Shown: in pieces, positions 7,155 to 15,889 of the stretch | How the letters are laid out: each line of letters starts with the position of its first letter | Numbering within the stretch: the stretch's first letter is position 1 | Assembly: GCA_023415835.1 (NCBI GenBank) | Contig: JAEZJK010000058.1 | Span: 1 to 36,158, forward strand | DNA from: Bacillota bacterium | GTDB taxonomy: Bacteria > Bacillota > UBA4882 > UBA8346 | Length of the DNA stretch: 36,158 nt | Direction of reading: 5' to 3' | Notes under the pieces: generated by a model | What the model was told of the DNA's origin: nothing | Seen by the model: the letters and a program-made list of their open reading frames with translations, nothing else | Databases searched by the model: none | Program-made: the position numbers and the translations under genes

Positions 7155-8498
7155 TTAGGCTTTATTATTTTTAATCACTTCCCTGTACCAATCGGCGCTT
7201 TTCTTCCAGATTCTTTGCTGGGTTTGAAAATCAACCCTGATTAAGCCGAATCGTTTTTCATATCCATAAGCCCATTCGAAATTATCCAATAGAGACCAAA
7301 CAAAATATCCATCCAGCTTGACTCCGGCTTGGATCGCCCGTCCCGCCTCCCTAAAATGGCCCCTTAAGTATTCCAAACGGTCTTCATCCTCCACCCTGCC
7401 CTCTACCATCCGGTCATCTTCGAAAGCAGCGCCGCTTTCAGTAATAAAGATCCGGGGATGGTTATAATCCTGATTGAGTCTAACCAAGAGGTCATATAAT
7501 CCGCGAGGGTAAGCCTCCCAATTCATTGCCGTATAGATTCCGGGCGGGTTTAATTCTTCAAACTTAAAAACCGGATTATGGTTTGAATGTTTTACTACTT
7601 TTCGAGAATAATAATTAACGCCTAAAAAGTCCATCGGTGTTGCGATTAAACTCAAATCACCAGGTTCGATGCTCATCGGTTTAAACCGTTCTTGATAAAT
7701 TTTCAGTAAGTCCGCCGGATATTCGCCTTTAAAAACCGGATCTAAAAACCAACGGTTAATGTAACCGTCAGCGATGGCTGCTGCCGACCGATCCTCCGGG
7801 GAATCCGAGGCCGGAACTACCGGCGACAGATTAAGGGTGATCCCAATCTTCCCGTTTTTAATGGCGAGTTCCCGAAAGGTGCTTACCGTGAGCCCATGGG
7901 ATAGGAGTAGATGATGCCCGACTTGAAGCGCCAGCCCATAATCTTTAAAGCCGGGCGCATGTTCGCCCACAGCATGCCCGAGAAAAGAAGCCACCCATGG
8001 TTCATTATGAGTGATCCAAAGCTTGACCCGATCTCCTAAAGTATTGAAGGCCGTTGCCGCATAGTCGGCAAAATAGCGGATCGTATCCCGGTTGCCCCAT
8101 CCGCCATTATCTTGGATTTTCTGGGGCAAGTCCCAATGGTATAAAGTAGCCATCGGTTCAATGCCCGCTTCCAGCAGCTCATCGACTAACTTTGCGTAAA
8201 AATCAAGCCCCTTCCGGTTAATTCGGCCTTTACCTTCGGGATAAATCCGGGGCCAAGCGATTGAAAAGCGGTAACCATTGAGCCCAATCTCTTTCATTAA
8301 CGCCACATCCTGCCGGTAACGGTGGTAATGATCGCAAGCTACATCGCCCGTATCGTCGTTCGCTATTTTGCCAGTAGTATGGCTGAACCGATCCCAAATG
8401 GACTCACCCCGTCCGTCTTCCGCGACAGCCCCTTCAATCTGGTAAGACGCAGTAGCCGCGCCCCATAAAAAATCCTTCGGAAAATTGATTGTCCCCAT
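7155..8498 (-). CDS. bglA: Glycoside hydrolase family 1 beta-glucosidase
   Basis: Family GH1 hydrolyses beta-glucosides such as cellobiose by a retaining mechanism. The 447-residue length is typical. Seen in order: FLWGAATASYQIEGA (N-terminal GH1 signature), the acid/base Glu166 in THNEPW, the nucleophile Glu354 in ITESGAAF, and the aglycone-site segment WSLLDNFEWAYGYEKRFG (401-418). The nucleophile motif is usually ITENG; here Asn is Ser, which is conservative. No signal peptide, so the enzyme is cytoplasmic and probably acts on imported disaccharides. The ATG at 8498 has a GAGGGA ribosome binding site. It appears monocistronic. No clear terminator was found in 7022-7154. Confidence 0.95.
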   Translation of the reverse strand: MGTINFPKDFLWGAATASYQIEGAVAEDGRGESIWDRFSHTTGKIANDDTGDVACDHYHRYRQDVALMKEIGLNGYRFSIAWPRIYPEGKGRINRKGLDFYAKLVDELLEAGIEPMATLYHWDLPQKIQDNGGWGNRDTIRYFADYAATAFNTLGDRVKLWITHNEPWVASFLGHAVGEHAPGFKDYGLALQVGHHLLLSHGLTVSTFRELAIKNGKIGITLNLSPVVPASDSPEDRSAAAIADGYINRWFLDPVFKGEYPADLLKIYQERFKPMSIEPGDLSLIATPMDFLGVNYYSRKVVKHSNHNPVFKFEELNPPGIYTAMNWEAYPRGLYDLLVRLNQDYNHPRIFITESGAAFEDDRMVEGRVEDEDRLEYLRGHFREAGRAIQAGVKLDGYFVWSLLDNFEWAYGYEKRFGLIRVDFQTQQRIWKKSADWYREVIKNNKA

Positions 8499-8540
8499 TT
8501 TAGTCCCTCGTAACGATTAGATTTTTTTTATAATATTTTC

Positions 8541-8569
8541 ATTATCTCAAAAAACTAGACGCCATACAA
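8541..8569 (-). promoter_or_regulatory. Possible promoter of the beta-glucosidase gene
   Basis: On the minus strand TTGTAT (plus 8564-8569) and GATAAT (plus 8541-8546) are 17 nt apart, about 45 nt before the start codon. Both boxes deviate from consensus. The remainder of the 8499-8760 gap holds no gene, only an imperfect hairpin near 8680. Confidence 0.4.
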
Positions 8570-8760
8570 GACGTTAATGGCGCCATTACCTTTAATCATT
8601 TATGAAGTGTAGGTGTCAAAAGTGAAATGTCAAAACTTAGGTGATTAACTGTTAGCCGTTAGTTTATAAGCCAAGAGGGCCAAGGGCTTCTCTCAAAAAC
8701 AACTAACAATTAATAACCTAGAGACTTAAGATTTTAAACTTTGGACTCTAAGCCTTATAC

Positions 8761-9408
8761 TTAGTCCCCATTAATACTTCCATTTAAATTACTGTGCTCC
8801 GGAATACCGGGCTTAACTTCGGCGCCGTTTTCAAAAATACTATGAAATGAATATAAATCGCCGAACATTACCATCCGATCGCCGGCGTTTAAAACCTCCA
8901 AACCCTTTGGAAAAGGTGTCAGCCGACCCTGACGTTCAATCGCTAGCACTAATAAATTTTTCTTTCTCAAATCCAACTCCGCCAGGGTTTTTGATTTAAC
9001 CACGGAAGCTACGTCGATTTCTTTATAAATAATGCCCCAGTTCTGATTGAGATTTAGGGTTCGTTCGAACCGTTCGGCCTTTAGAACATGGCTCTCTAAA
9101 AACCAATATATATGTATTAATATTAAGAATAAAAAAACCGGCCAAAAAGCCAACTCCCGGGAATTCACCCAGGTGATCAAAAAGATTAGCCACATCATCC
9201 ACCAGGTTTTACCTAAGGCCACCGCCCAATGGCTGGGAGGGGCGGGATTGCCCCAATTATTGGCCCCGTTTGGGATAATAATCCATTCCCAGGCAATCCG
9301 AAGGGCTTCCGGATATTTATTCCCATCTTTGATTAATCGGTAGATTAATAAAGCTAAAGCGCCAAAATTGAGCCCAATTAGAATCAATAGTTTACTGATG
9401 GCCGTCAT
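8761..9408 (-). CDS. Membrane protein with a C-terminal TrkA_C (RCK_C) domain
   Basis: Three hydrophobic segments are visible (around ISKLLILIGLNFGALALL, TWWMMWLIFLITWV and FWPVFLFLILIHIYWFL), followed by a cytosolic region matching TrkA_C: KTLAELDLRKKNLLVLAIER, then LTPFPKG and LNAGDRMVMFGD. TrkA_C domains bind small ligands such as nucleotides and gate K+ or other transporters; no RCK_N/Rossmann part or pore helix is visible here, so the transported ion, if any, is unknown. The ATG at 9408 is chosen because AGGGTG precedes it; an upstream GTG at 9465 has no ribosome binding site. It follows the malic enzyme gene and may be co-transcribed. Confidence 0.7.
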   Translation of the reverse strand: MTAISKLLILIGLNFGALALLIYRLIKDGNKYPEALRIAWEWIIIPNGANNWGNPAPPSHWAVALGKTWWMMWLIFLITWVNSRELAFWPVFLFLILIHIYWFLESHVLKAERFERTLNLNQNWGIIYKEIDVASVVKSKTLAELDLRKKNLLVLAIERQGRLTPFPKGLEVLNAGDRMVMFGDLYSFHSIFENGAEVKPGIPEHSNLNGSINGD

Positions 9409-9480
9409 CTTCTTCACCCTGTAAAAGATATGTCGAAACAGGATTATAAATGACAGGCTATTCACAATTATGAAAAACTC

Positions 9481-10707
9481 TTAGAGCAACCCGCGTTTCA
9501 TGAGACCGGCCTTTAATTCTTCCAATGACTTTGGTTCTCTGGCCACTCCGGTATTCACTGCCGCTTGGGCTACCGCTAACGCTACCGCCGGGACCACTCG
9601 CCGGTCAAAGGGCTTCGGTATCACATACTCCGTTGAAAGTTCCTCTTCGGTAACCAGTCCGGCAATGGCTTCAGTTGCGGCTAGCTTCATGGCTTCATTG
9701 ATTTCCGAAGCCCTTACGTCCAACGCTCCACGGAAAATCCCCGGAAAACCGAGTAAGTTATTGATCTGGTTTTGCATATCGGACCGCCCGGAGCCAACCA
9801 CTGCGGCGCCTGCCGCCAAGGCTTCATCCGGCATAATTTCCGGAACCGGGTTAGCCATTCCGAAAACAATCGCCTTTGGAGCCATTGACCTAACCATCGC
9901 TTGGCTAACAATTCCCGGGGCCGAGACCCCAATAAATGCATCCGCGCCAACCAGCGCATCGGCCAAGTTGCCCCGTTCTCCCCCCGGGTTAGTAAGGAGC
10001 GCCATCTTTTCCTGATAAGGATTAGCGGTCGCACCAGGGCGCAATAAGCCGTCTTTATCGCAAATCCGAATATTGGCCGGGGTTATCCCGATATTAATCA
10101 ACATTTGGGAGATGGCAATGCCTGCCGCACCGCCGCCGCTAACTACCACTTTAACTTGGGAGATCTCCTTACCCACCACTTTCAATGCGTTCATCAATCC
10201 GGCGCAACAAATTACTGCTGTCCCGTGCTGGTCATCGTGGAAGACAGGAATATTGAGGGTTTTTTTTAAGCGCTCTTCAATCTCAAAACAACGGGGCCCG
10301 GAAATATCCTCCAGGTTAATCCCGCCAAAAGTAGGCTCCAGCCATTTGACCGCCTGAACCACCTCATCGACATTCTTAGTTGCCAGGCAAATCGGGAACC
10401 CGTCGATATCGGCAAAGTTTTTAAAAAGAATCGCTTTACCCTCCATTACCGGCAATCCCGCCTCGGGACCTATATCGCCCAGGCCAAGCACTGCCGTTCC
10501 GTCGGATACCACCGCTACCGAATTCCCCCGGTTAGTGTATTCATAACTCAACACCGGATCAGCCGCAATCTCCTTACAAGGCTCGGCAACCCCCGGTGAA
10601 TAAGCCAAACTCAATTCCTTGGCATTTCGAACTTGCACCTTACTGACTACCGCCAGCTTACCACGGTTAACCCTATGTAATTCTAAAGATTCCTCACGCA
10701 AACCCAT
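9481..10707 (-). CDS. NAD(P)-dependent malic enzyme, short bacterial form
   Basis: It oxidatively decarboxylates malate to pyruvate. Motifs: AYSPGVAEP with the catalytic Tyr region, VVSDGTAVLGLGDIG, GKAILFKNFADIDGFP with the catalytic Lys, the metal/substrate segment FHDDQHGTAV, and the Rossmann loop VVSGGGAAGIA. About 408 residues is the length of the short type (YtsJ-like), without the PTA-like extension of MaeB. The ATG at 10707 is chosen for its AGGAGG ribosome binding site 5 nt away; an extension to 10746 lacks family resemblance. Coenzyme preference cannot be read reliably. It lies 53 nt downstream of dnaE. Confidence 0.94.
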   Translation of the reverse strand: MGLREESLELHRVNRGKLAVVSKVQVRNAKELSLAYSPGVAEPCKEIAADPVLSYEYTNRGNSVAVVSDGTAVLGLGDIGPEAGLPVMEGKAILFKNFADIDGFPICLATKNVDEVVQAVKWLEPTFGGINLEDISGPRCFEIEERLKKTLNIPVFHDDQHGTAVICCAGLMNALKVVGKEISQVKVVVSGGGAAGIAISQMLINIGITPANIRICDKDGLLRPGATANPYQEKMALLTNPGGERGNLADALVGADAFIGVSAPGIVSQAMVRSMAPKAIVFGMANPVPEIMPDEALAAGAAVVGSGRSDMQNQINNLLGFPGIFRGALDVRASEINEAMKLAATEAIAGLVTEEELSTEYVIPKPFDRRVVPAVALAVAQAAVNTGVAREPKSLEELKAGLMKRGLL

Positions 10708-10760
10708 AATTGCCTCCTGTTTGTTAGTTAGTTCACACTTTACCATTTAACTTTACACTT

Positions 10761-13700
10761 TTAATCTCCCAACCACCTAACCTGCGCCGCTAAAATTTTT
10801 GCCCCTTCCTCCTGCCGCTCCAAACGTCCTTTAATCACCGCTACCCGGTCGGAATGGTAACCATCTTTAATCTCGGCATAAAGTTTGGGGAAAATAATCA
10901 CTTCGATGGAACCGGTCCAATCTTCTATCCGAGAACCGGCCATTTGCGAACCGTTCTTGGTGGTAAGCAACCGCCAACTCCCGACCACTCCACCGATAAT
11001 AACATCTTTGCCGTCCGGCTCCTCCTCCAACTCGGCAATAGGGATGACCCCGTTTTGCTGAAACTTTTCCCGCCATTGGTCAAGTGGATGCCCGTTGATA
11101 AAGACTCCTAAGTATTCCTTCTCCATCTGAAGCAACTCGCTTTGTAAAAACTCCTCAACTTCGGTTAATTTGAACTCCGGTTCCATTCCCTCGTTACCAA
11201 AGGCCTCCATTAAAGAGAGCTGATTAGCGGCATTATTTCGCTTTACTGTTTTTTCAAGAATCCCATCCAATGCGTTTAGCATCTGTCTCCGCCCGGAACC
11301 GGTACAATCAAGGGCCCCGGCTTTAACCAAGCTTTCAACCACCCGCTTGTTGACCAATTGCGAGCTGACCCGGGCGCAAAAATCATACAACGAATGGTAC
11401 CCGCCGGTTTTACGCCCCTCAATAATCTTTTCGATTGCCCCAATCCCAATATTTTTAATGCTTAACAATCCAAACCTAATCCCCTCGCCCTCCGGAGCAA
11501 ATGAAGCCATACTCAGGTTAACATCGGGCGGATAGATTGGAAGCCCCATTCTCCGGCACTCTTCGATATATAAACCGACTTTATCGCTATTCCCCATGAC
11601 ACTGGTAAGTAAAGCCGCCATATACTCCTGTGGGTAATTGGCCTTAAAATAGGCGGTTTGATAAGTCACCAAGGCGTAAGCTGCCGAATGCGACTTGTTA
11701 AATCCGTAGCCCGAGAAATACTCCATCAGATCGAAAATAGCGGCGGATGTCTCTTTTGACAAACCTTTGGCCATAGCCCCGGCGATAAACCGTTCCCCCA
11801 TCGCCATAAGCACTTCAGGCTTCTTTTTACCCATGGCCCGCCGGACCAAGTCGGCCTCGCCCAAAGAAAACCCGCCTATATCGCTTGCAATCCGCATTAC
11901 TTGTTCCTGATAAAGGATTACTCCGTAGGTCTCCTTTAAAATCGGTTCTAATAAAGGATCTAAATAGCTGGTCCTCTTCTGTCCATGGCGGACTTTGATA
12001 TAATCATCAATCATTCCGCTTCCCAAAGGCCCGGGGCGGTATAAAGCCATCAATGCCGTAAGATCCTCTATTTTATCCGGTTTTAACCGGACCAAAATTC
12101 TCCTAATCCCGCTACTCTCCAACTGAAAGACGCCTAAAACCTGACCGGCCTGGAGTTCTCGATAGGTTGACGGATCATTCAACGGAATTTTGGCTAAATC
12201 AAATTCCTCGCCTTGATTATGCCCGATCAATTCCATGGTGTCACGGAGCACGGTCAAAGTCCTAAGCCCCAAAAAATCCATCTTCAATAAGCCTAGTGCT
12301 TCGACATCCTCCATGGGAAACTGGGTAATTACCTCATCCTCGTTGGAACGGCTCAAAGGAAGATAAGTGGTGAGTGGTTCTCCCGCGATAACAACACCGG
12401 CGGCATGAGTTGAAGCATGCCTGGGAAAACCCTCGATTTTTTCGGCGATCGAAAGTAGATAAGCGATTTTAGGATTAGTTTTTGATAAAGTGCTCAATTC
12501 TTCCGATTGTTTCCGGGCCTCGGCGATAGAAATCCCCAACTCATGAGGGATCAGTTTGGCAACCCGATCAACTTCGCCGTAGGGCAACCCTAAAACCCGG
12601 CCCACATCCCGGATGGCCGCCCTGGCCGCCATGGTTCCAAAGGTTATTATCTGGGCTACCCGGTCTTCGCCAAACCGTTTTCGGACGTAACTAATTACCT
12701 CACTACGGCGTTCATAACAAAAATCGATATCGATATCGGGCATGGAGATCCGTTCCGGGTTCAAGAACCGCTCAAACAGCAAACCATGTTCGATTGGGTC
12801 GAGATTAGTTATTCCTAACAGATAGGCGACCAAGCTCCCCGCCGCCGAGCCCCGGCCCGGCCCAACCATAATCCGGTTTACTTTGGCATAGTTTACGAAG
12901 TCCCGGACGATAAGAAAATATCCAGGAAATCCCATTTGATTGATAACACTTAATTCATGCCACAGCCGCTCCTCACGCCTGGCATCCCAAGTTTCTCCCT
13001 TTTCCTTAATCCCTTGACGGCATAGCTCTTCCAGATAGCTTTCTGGAGTAGTCCCTTCCGGTATCTGATACTCAGGCATATGGAATTTTCCCAGCTCAAG
13101 CTGGACATTACACCTTTCCGCGATTTTAACCGTATTTGCCAAGGCCTCAGGATAGTTTAAAAACAGCTCCTCCATTTCATCCTGGCTTTTTAGGTAAAAC
13201 TCAGGGGTCGCGAATTTCAGGCGATTAGTTTCCTCAACAGTCTTGCCGGTTTGAATACAAAGCAACACATCATGGACCGTAGCATCCTCGCGGTTTAGGT
13301 AATGGACATCGTTGGTGGCGACCAAAGGCGCTCCGCATTCCGCGGCCAATTCCGCCAAAATACGGTTGATATTTCGTTGTTCAGCCAATTGCTGATATTG
13401 GAGTTCTAAATAAAAATTACCCTTCCCGAAAATTTCTTGATAGCAAAGGATAAGTTTTTTAGCTTCATCAATCCGGTTATCCAGCACGGGTTTGGCTATA
13501 ACCCCGTTTAAACAAGCTGAAAGCCCAATTAGGCCTTGGGAATATTGGCGCAAAGCCTCAAGGTCAACCCGGGGCTTATAATAAAACCCTTCCAAGTGAG
13601 CAATGGAAACCAATTTTAATAGGTTTCGATATCCAATGTTATTCTCGGCCAACAGCACCAGGTGGGCCGGATTGTCGTCCACTTTGGCAACTTTGTCAGT

Positions 13701-13925
13701 TAGTCTCCGGGGAGCTACATATAATTCGCAACCCAAAATCGGTTTTACACCGGCTTCCAAAGCTTGTTGGTAGAATTTTAGGCAACCGTACATAACCCCG
13801 TGGTCGGTAATGGCCACTGCTGGCATACCAAGTCCCTTGACCTTTTGGATTAACTGGTTAATCTCAGCCGCCCCGTCAAGGAGAGAGTATTGGCTATGGA
13901 CATGAAGATGAACAAAATTTGACAT
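10761..13925 (-). CDS. dnaE: DNA polymerase III alpha subunit (DnaE type)
   Basis: This is a C-family replicative polymerase. The PHP domain begins at HLHVHSQYSLLDG (6-18), with AITDHGVMYG at 38-47. The palm carries PGRGSAAGS (356-364) and the catalytic aspartates in PDIDIDF (396-402), with a later LLKMDFLGLRTL; the FNKSHSAAYALVTYQTAYFK segment and a C-terminal OB domain follow. At 1054 residues it is DnaE rather than PolC, since no exonuclease insertion is present. The ATG at 13925 has only a weak AAGG upstream. It is the first gene of a probable dnaE - malic enzyme - TrkA_C unit, divergent from hsp20. Confidence 0.96.
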   Translation of the reverse strand: MSNFVHLHVHSQYSLLDGAAEINQLIQKVKGLGMPAVAITDHGVMYGCLKFYQQALEAGVKPILGCELYVAPRRLTDKVAKVDDNPAHLVLLAENNIGYRNLLKLVSIAHLEGFYYKPRVDLEALRQYSQGLIGLSACLNGVIAKPVLDNRIDEAKKLILCYQEIFGKGNFYLELQYQQLAEQRNINRILAELAAECGAPLVATNDVHYLNREDATVHDVLLCIQTGKTVEETNRLKFATPEFYLKSQDEMEELFLNYPEALANTVKIAERCNVQLELGKFHMPEYQIPEGTTPESYLEELCRQGIKEKGETWDARREERLWHELSVINQMGFPGYFLIVRDFVNYAKVNRIMVGPGRGSAAGSLVAYLLGITNLDPIEHGLLFERFLNPERISMPDIDIDFCYERRSEVISYVRKRFGEDRVAQIITFGTMAARAAIRDVGRVLGLPYGEVDRVAKLIPHELGISIAEARKQSEELSTLSKTNPKIAYLLSIAEKIEGFPRHASTHAAGVVIAGEPLTTYLPLSRSNEDEVITQFPMEDVEALGLLKMDFLGLRTLTVLRDTMELIGHNQGEEFDLAKIPLNDPSTYRELQAGQVLGVFQLESSGIRRILVRLKPDKIEDLTALMALYRPGPLGSGMIDDYIKVRHGQKRTSYLDPLLEPILKETYGVILYQEQVMRIASDIGGFSLGEADLVRRAMGKKKPEVLMAMGERFIAGAMAKGLSKETSAAIFDLMEYFSGYGFNKSHSAAYALVTYQTAYFKANYPQEYMAALLTSVMGNSDKVGLYIEECRRMGLPIYPPDVNLSMASFAPEGEGIRFGLLSIKNIGIGAIEKIIEGRKTGGYHSLYDFCARVSSQLVNKRVVESLVKAGALDCTGSGRRQMLNALDGILEKTVKRNNAANQLSLMEAFGNEGMEPEFKLTEVEEFLQSELLQMEKEYLGVFINGHPLDQWREKFQQNGVIPIAELEEEPDGKDVIIGGVVGSWRLLTTKNGSQMAGSRIEDWTGSIEVIIFPKLYAEIKDGYHSDRVAVIKGRLERQEEGAKILAAQVRWLGD

Positions 13926-13967
13926 CGAAAACCTTAATTTATTTTTTTTGGATCTTTCGCTATTCGG

Positions 13968-13984
13968 CTGCAGGTTCCCTGCAG
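13968..13984. repeat. Short perfect inverted repeat upstream of dnaE
   Basis: CTGCAGG (13968-13974) and CCTGCAG (13978-13984) are separated by TTC, about 45 nt upstream of the dnaE start in the divergent dnaE/hsp20 spacer. It could be an operator or an mRNA leader hairpin; no promoter for dnaE could be fixed by eye. Confidence 0.35.
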
Positions 13985-14082
13985 TTTGAAAACTTCTCGT
14001 TAGATTTTAACAACAATGAAACTCGCTTTGGTATATCTTTACCAGCCCGAGCATCCGGGTGATAAAAGAAGCAAAACTATAA

Positions 14083-14103
14083 TTAATTAATATAGTTAAT
14101 TAT
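14083..14103. promoter_or_regulatory. Upstream copy of the hsp20 operator palindrome
   Basis: This 21-nt site matches the palindrome at 14190-14210 in 19 of 21 positions (GTTAATTAT arm identical, ATA centre identical). The two centres are 107 bp apart and lie on either side of the hsp20 promoter, which suggests a looping or cooperative repressor. The surrounding sequence is very AT-rich, so chance contributes. Confidence 0.5.
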
Positions 14104-14151
14104 TAATAATATAAATTAGGTATCTTCCTCAAATTCAGTGAAAAATCGGTT

Positions 14152-14180
14152 TTGAGTTATTCCTTTTTTTCCTATAAAAT
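14152..14180 (+). promoter_or_regulatory. hsp20 promoter
   Basis: TTGAGT (14152-14157) and TAAAAT (14175-14180) are spaced by 17 nt and fit a sigma-A promoter. The start of transcription would fall near 14187, immediately before or within the palindrome at 14190-14210. No CIRCE element is present. Confidence 0.7.
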
Positions 14181-14189
14181 GAAATCAAG

Positions 14190-14210
14190 ATAATTAACAT
14201 AGTTAATTAT
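14190..14210. promoter_or_regulatory. Operator palindrome at the hsp20 transcription start
   Basis: ATAATTAAC and GTTAATTAT form a perfect 9-bp inverted repeat around ATA. It lies just downstream of the -10 box, where a bound repressor would block transcription. A near copy sits at 14083-14103. The binding protein is unknown; the sequence resembles neither CIRCE nor a known HspR site. Confidence 0.6.
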
Positions 14211-14219
14211 TCAAGGGGG

Positions 14220-14636
14220 GTGATTCAAACGTTTAGTTTAGTTCCTTTCGGATTAAGAAATGTTGACCGGTGGCCGGATCTTTTCAACGATGATTTCTTT
14301 AAATCAAATTTGGATAGTTTTAAGGCCGATATCAGTGAGACAGATAAGGATTACATGATTGAAGCCGAATTACCGGGGTTTGCCAAAGATGATATTGAAG
14401 TGGCGTATCGAGATGGGGCTTTATCCATCTCCGCCAAACGGGATGAGGTCACTGAAGAGGCCAAAGGCAATTACCTACGGAAAGAGCGTCGGACCGGCCG
14501 GCTACTTAGGACTTTTGTTTTCGAAAATCTTGATGCCGACAATGTCAGAGCCGAATACAAAGACGGGGTCCTGAAAATAAACCTTCCTAAAAAGGAGGTG
14601 ACGCCGTCAGAAGCACGTAAGATTGATATCAACTAG
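14220..14636 (+). CDS. Hsp20/alpha-crystallin family small heat shock protein
   Basis: Small heat shock proteins hold unfolding proteins in a refoldable state. The alpha-crystallin domain spans roughly 35-130: ADISETDKDYMIEAELPGF, then DGALSISAKRDE and the closing YKDGVLKINLPKKE, the conserved GVL motif. The start is unclear. The GTG at 14220 touches its own G-rich ribosome binding site. Three codons downstream, ACG at 14229 has ideal spacing from that site, and translation from it gives FSLVPFGLRN after the initiator, the usual N-terminus of clostridial Hsp20 (MFSLVPF). A mutated ATG or real ACG initiation is possible. A strong terminator follows the stop codon. Confidence 0.92.
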   Translation: MIQTFSLVPFGLRNVDRWPDLFNDDFFKSNLDSFKADISETDKDYMIEAELPGFAKDDIEVAYRDGALSISAKRDEVTEEAKGNYLRKERRTGRLLRTFVFENLDADNVRAEYKDGVLKINLPKKEVTPSEARKIDIN

Positions 14637-14655
14637 AAAAAATAATAATCGGCTT

Positions 14656-14690
14656 GAAAGGCTGGGGGAAACCTCAGTCTTTCTCTTTTT
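14656..14690 (+). terminator. Intrinsic terminator after hsp20
   Basis: GAAAGGCTGGGG (14656-14667) pairs over 12 bp (two G-U) with CCTCAGTCTTTC (14672-14683) around a GAAA tetraloop, and TCTTTTT follows. It lies about 20 nt after the hsp20 stop. Confidence 0.88.
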
Positions 14691-14713
14691 CAAATCTTAC
14701 CCTAATAAAAATT

Positions 14714-14751
14714 CTCCCGAAAGGAAAAGACTATCTTCGGGAGGTTTTTTT
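14714..14751 (+). promoter_or_regulatory. Terminator-like hairpin that encloses the osmC ribosome binding site
   Basis: CTCCCGAA (14714-14721) pairs perfectly with TTCGGGAG (14736-14743), and a run of T follows (14745-14751). The 3' arm contains GGGAGG, the only ribosome binding site of the OsmC gene whose ATG is at 14753. The hairpin could therefore terminate transcription coming from hsp20, or hide the ribosome binding site. No promoter between 14690 and 14714 is evident. Confidence 0.65.
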
Positions 14752-14752
14752 G

Positions 14753-15196
14753 ATGGGAAATATTATTTTTAAAGCTTCCATGGCCTGGATGGGGAAAGGC
14801 GTATATTGCGAAGGCGGAACCCGCAACTTCTCGGTTGGGGTCGACGAACCCCTCGAATTAGGCGGCGAGAACAAGGCCATGAACCCGGTGGAGATGCTCT
14901 TATGTTCATTGGGCGGTTGTATGTGTATCTGCGCCGCTTCTTTTGCGAAAAAATGCAATGTTGAATTAAAAGGGATCTCGGTTGATCTGGAGGGGGATCT
15001 CAACCCCGACGGTTTCTTAGGTAAAGACCCTAATGCCCGGGTAGGCTATCAACAAATCAGGTATCTGCTAAAGATTGACTCCCCTTCACCCAAAGAGAAT
15101 ATTGATAAATTAATTGAATTAATCGAAGAACGCTGCCCGATATCCGACACCTTATGCGGAGTTGAAGTTATCGCCAAAGATGCGGTTTCGGTCTAA
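14753..15196 (+). CDS. OsmC/Ohr family peroxide-related protein
   Basis: OsmC-family proteins reduce organic hydroperoxides with two redox cysteines; some members have other roles. The product (147 residues) has NPVEMLLCSLGGCMCICAAS, which corresponds to the conserved first cysteine helix, and ERCPISDTLCG carrying the second cysteine (ERxCPIS-like). The ATG at 14753 is chosen from the GGGAGG site about 8 nt upstream; a longer frame from 14654 would run through two hairpins. Its neighbour hsp20 suggests a stress context. The extra cysteines around the first motif (CSLGGCMCIC) are unusual and may mean metal or disulphide chemistry. Confidence 0.88.
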   Translation: MGNIIFKASMAWMGKGVYCEGGTRNFSVGVDEPLELGGENKAMNPVEMLLCSLGGCMCICAASFAKKCNVELKGISVDLEGDLNPDGFLGKDPNARVGYQQIRYLLKIDSPSPKENIDKLIELIEERCPISDTLCGVEVIAKDAVSV

Positions 15197-15889
15197 TTTA
15201 TTTAATAATCGGGGTCGACAACTTGTTTGGAGCATTTCACCCAATCAAAAATATTTCCGATTAATTTAATCCCAAGACACTTTTGCTTCAATTTGTCATG
15301 ATAATTATGGCTAATTGTCAGTCCATTATTTTTGAAGATAATAATTTAATGAAGCCTATTAAAGACACTACTCTGATACAAAGTATAATTATTTTTAGTT
15401 CCAATATATTGACTTGTTTTTGGGGCGATGTTAAAATTAAATTAATTAACTGTATTTTTTAGTTTAATATGTACACACAAATAATTTACGATTATAATCG
15501 TTACTCTTTTGAGCGTTTTCTAAGATAACCTAAAATTTAGGTAACATGTTTAAAAAAACGTTTTTTGAATTGCAAGAAGATGCCAAGCTTAGAAAAATTA
15601 ATTTAATTCCACTATTTCGTTAGGTTTAAGAAAAATCGGTTTTTCCAAAGTATCCAAGTTGCCCTGAAATTTTATTTGCCATTTAGAATTTAAAATCAAT
15701 ATTTTTTGGCTAAATTTGTACGTTCAATTTTGAAATTGATCCGTTTTAATCTGGAAAATCTAGTAAGAGTATGCTAATTTCGACACATAGTTTAATCTAT
15801 GCATAAATATTGGTTTTTAAGTTTTGAAAGGGGGTGGCAATCAAATAATCATTTGGTTATAGGCGACCCAATTTTGAAGGAGGTAAGGT
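15197..15889 (+). promoter_or_regulatory. Long AT-rich spacer with the pectate lyase promoter
   Basis: These 693 nt contain no convincing gene. The best promoter is TTGACT (15409-15414), 17 nt, TAAAAT (15432-15437), which would give a 5' leader of about 450 nt. A G-rich stretch AAAGGGGGTGG (from about 15828) lies 60 nt before the start codon in addition to the normal AAGGAGG. A similar arrangement precedes the decayed paralogue at 24470. No known riboswitch was recognised. Confidence 0.45.

Noticed and set aside
14016..14027. ATGAAACTCGCT as a fourth hairpin-element end
   Set aside because: Only 12 nt match and no partner end or internal stem is found nearby.
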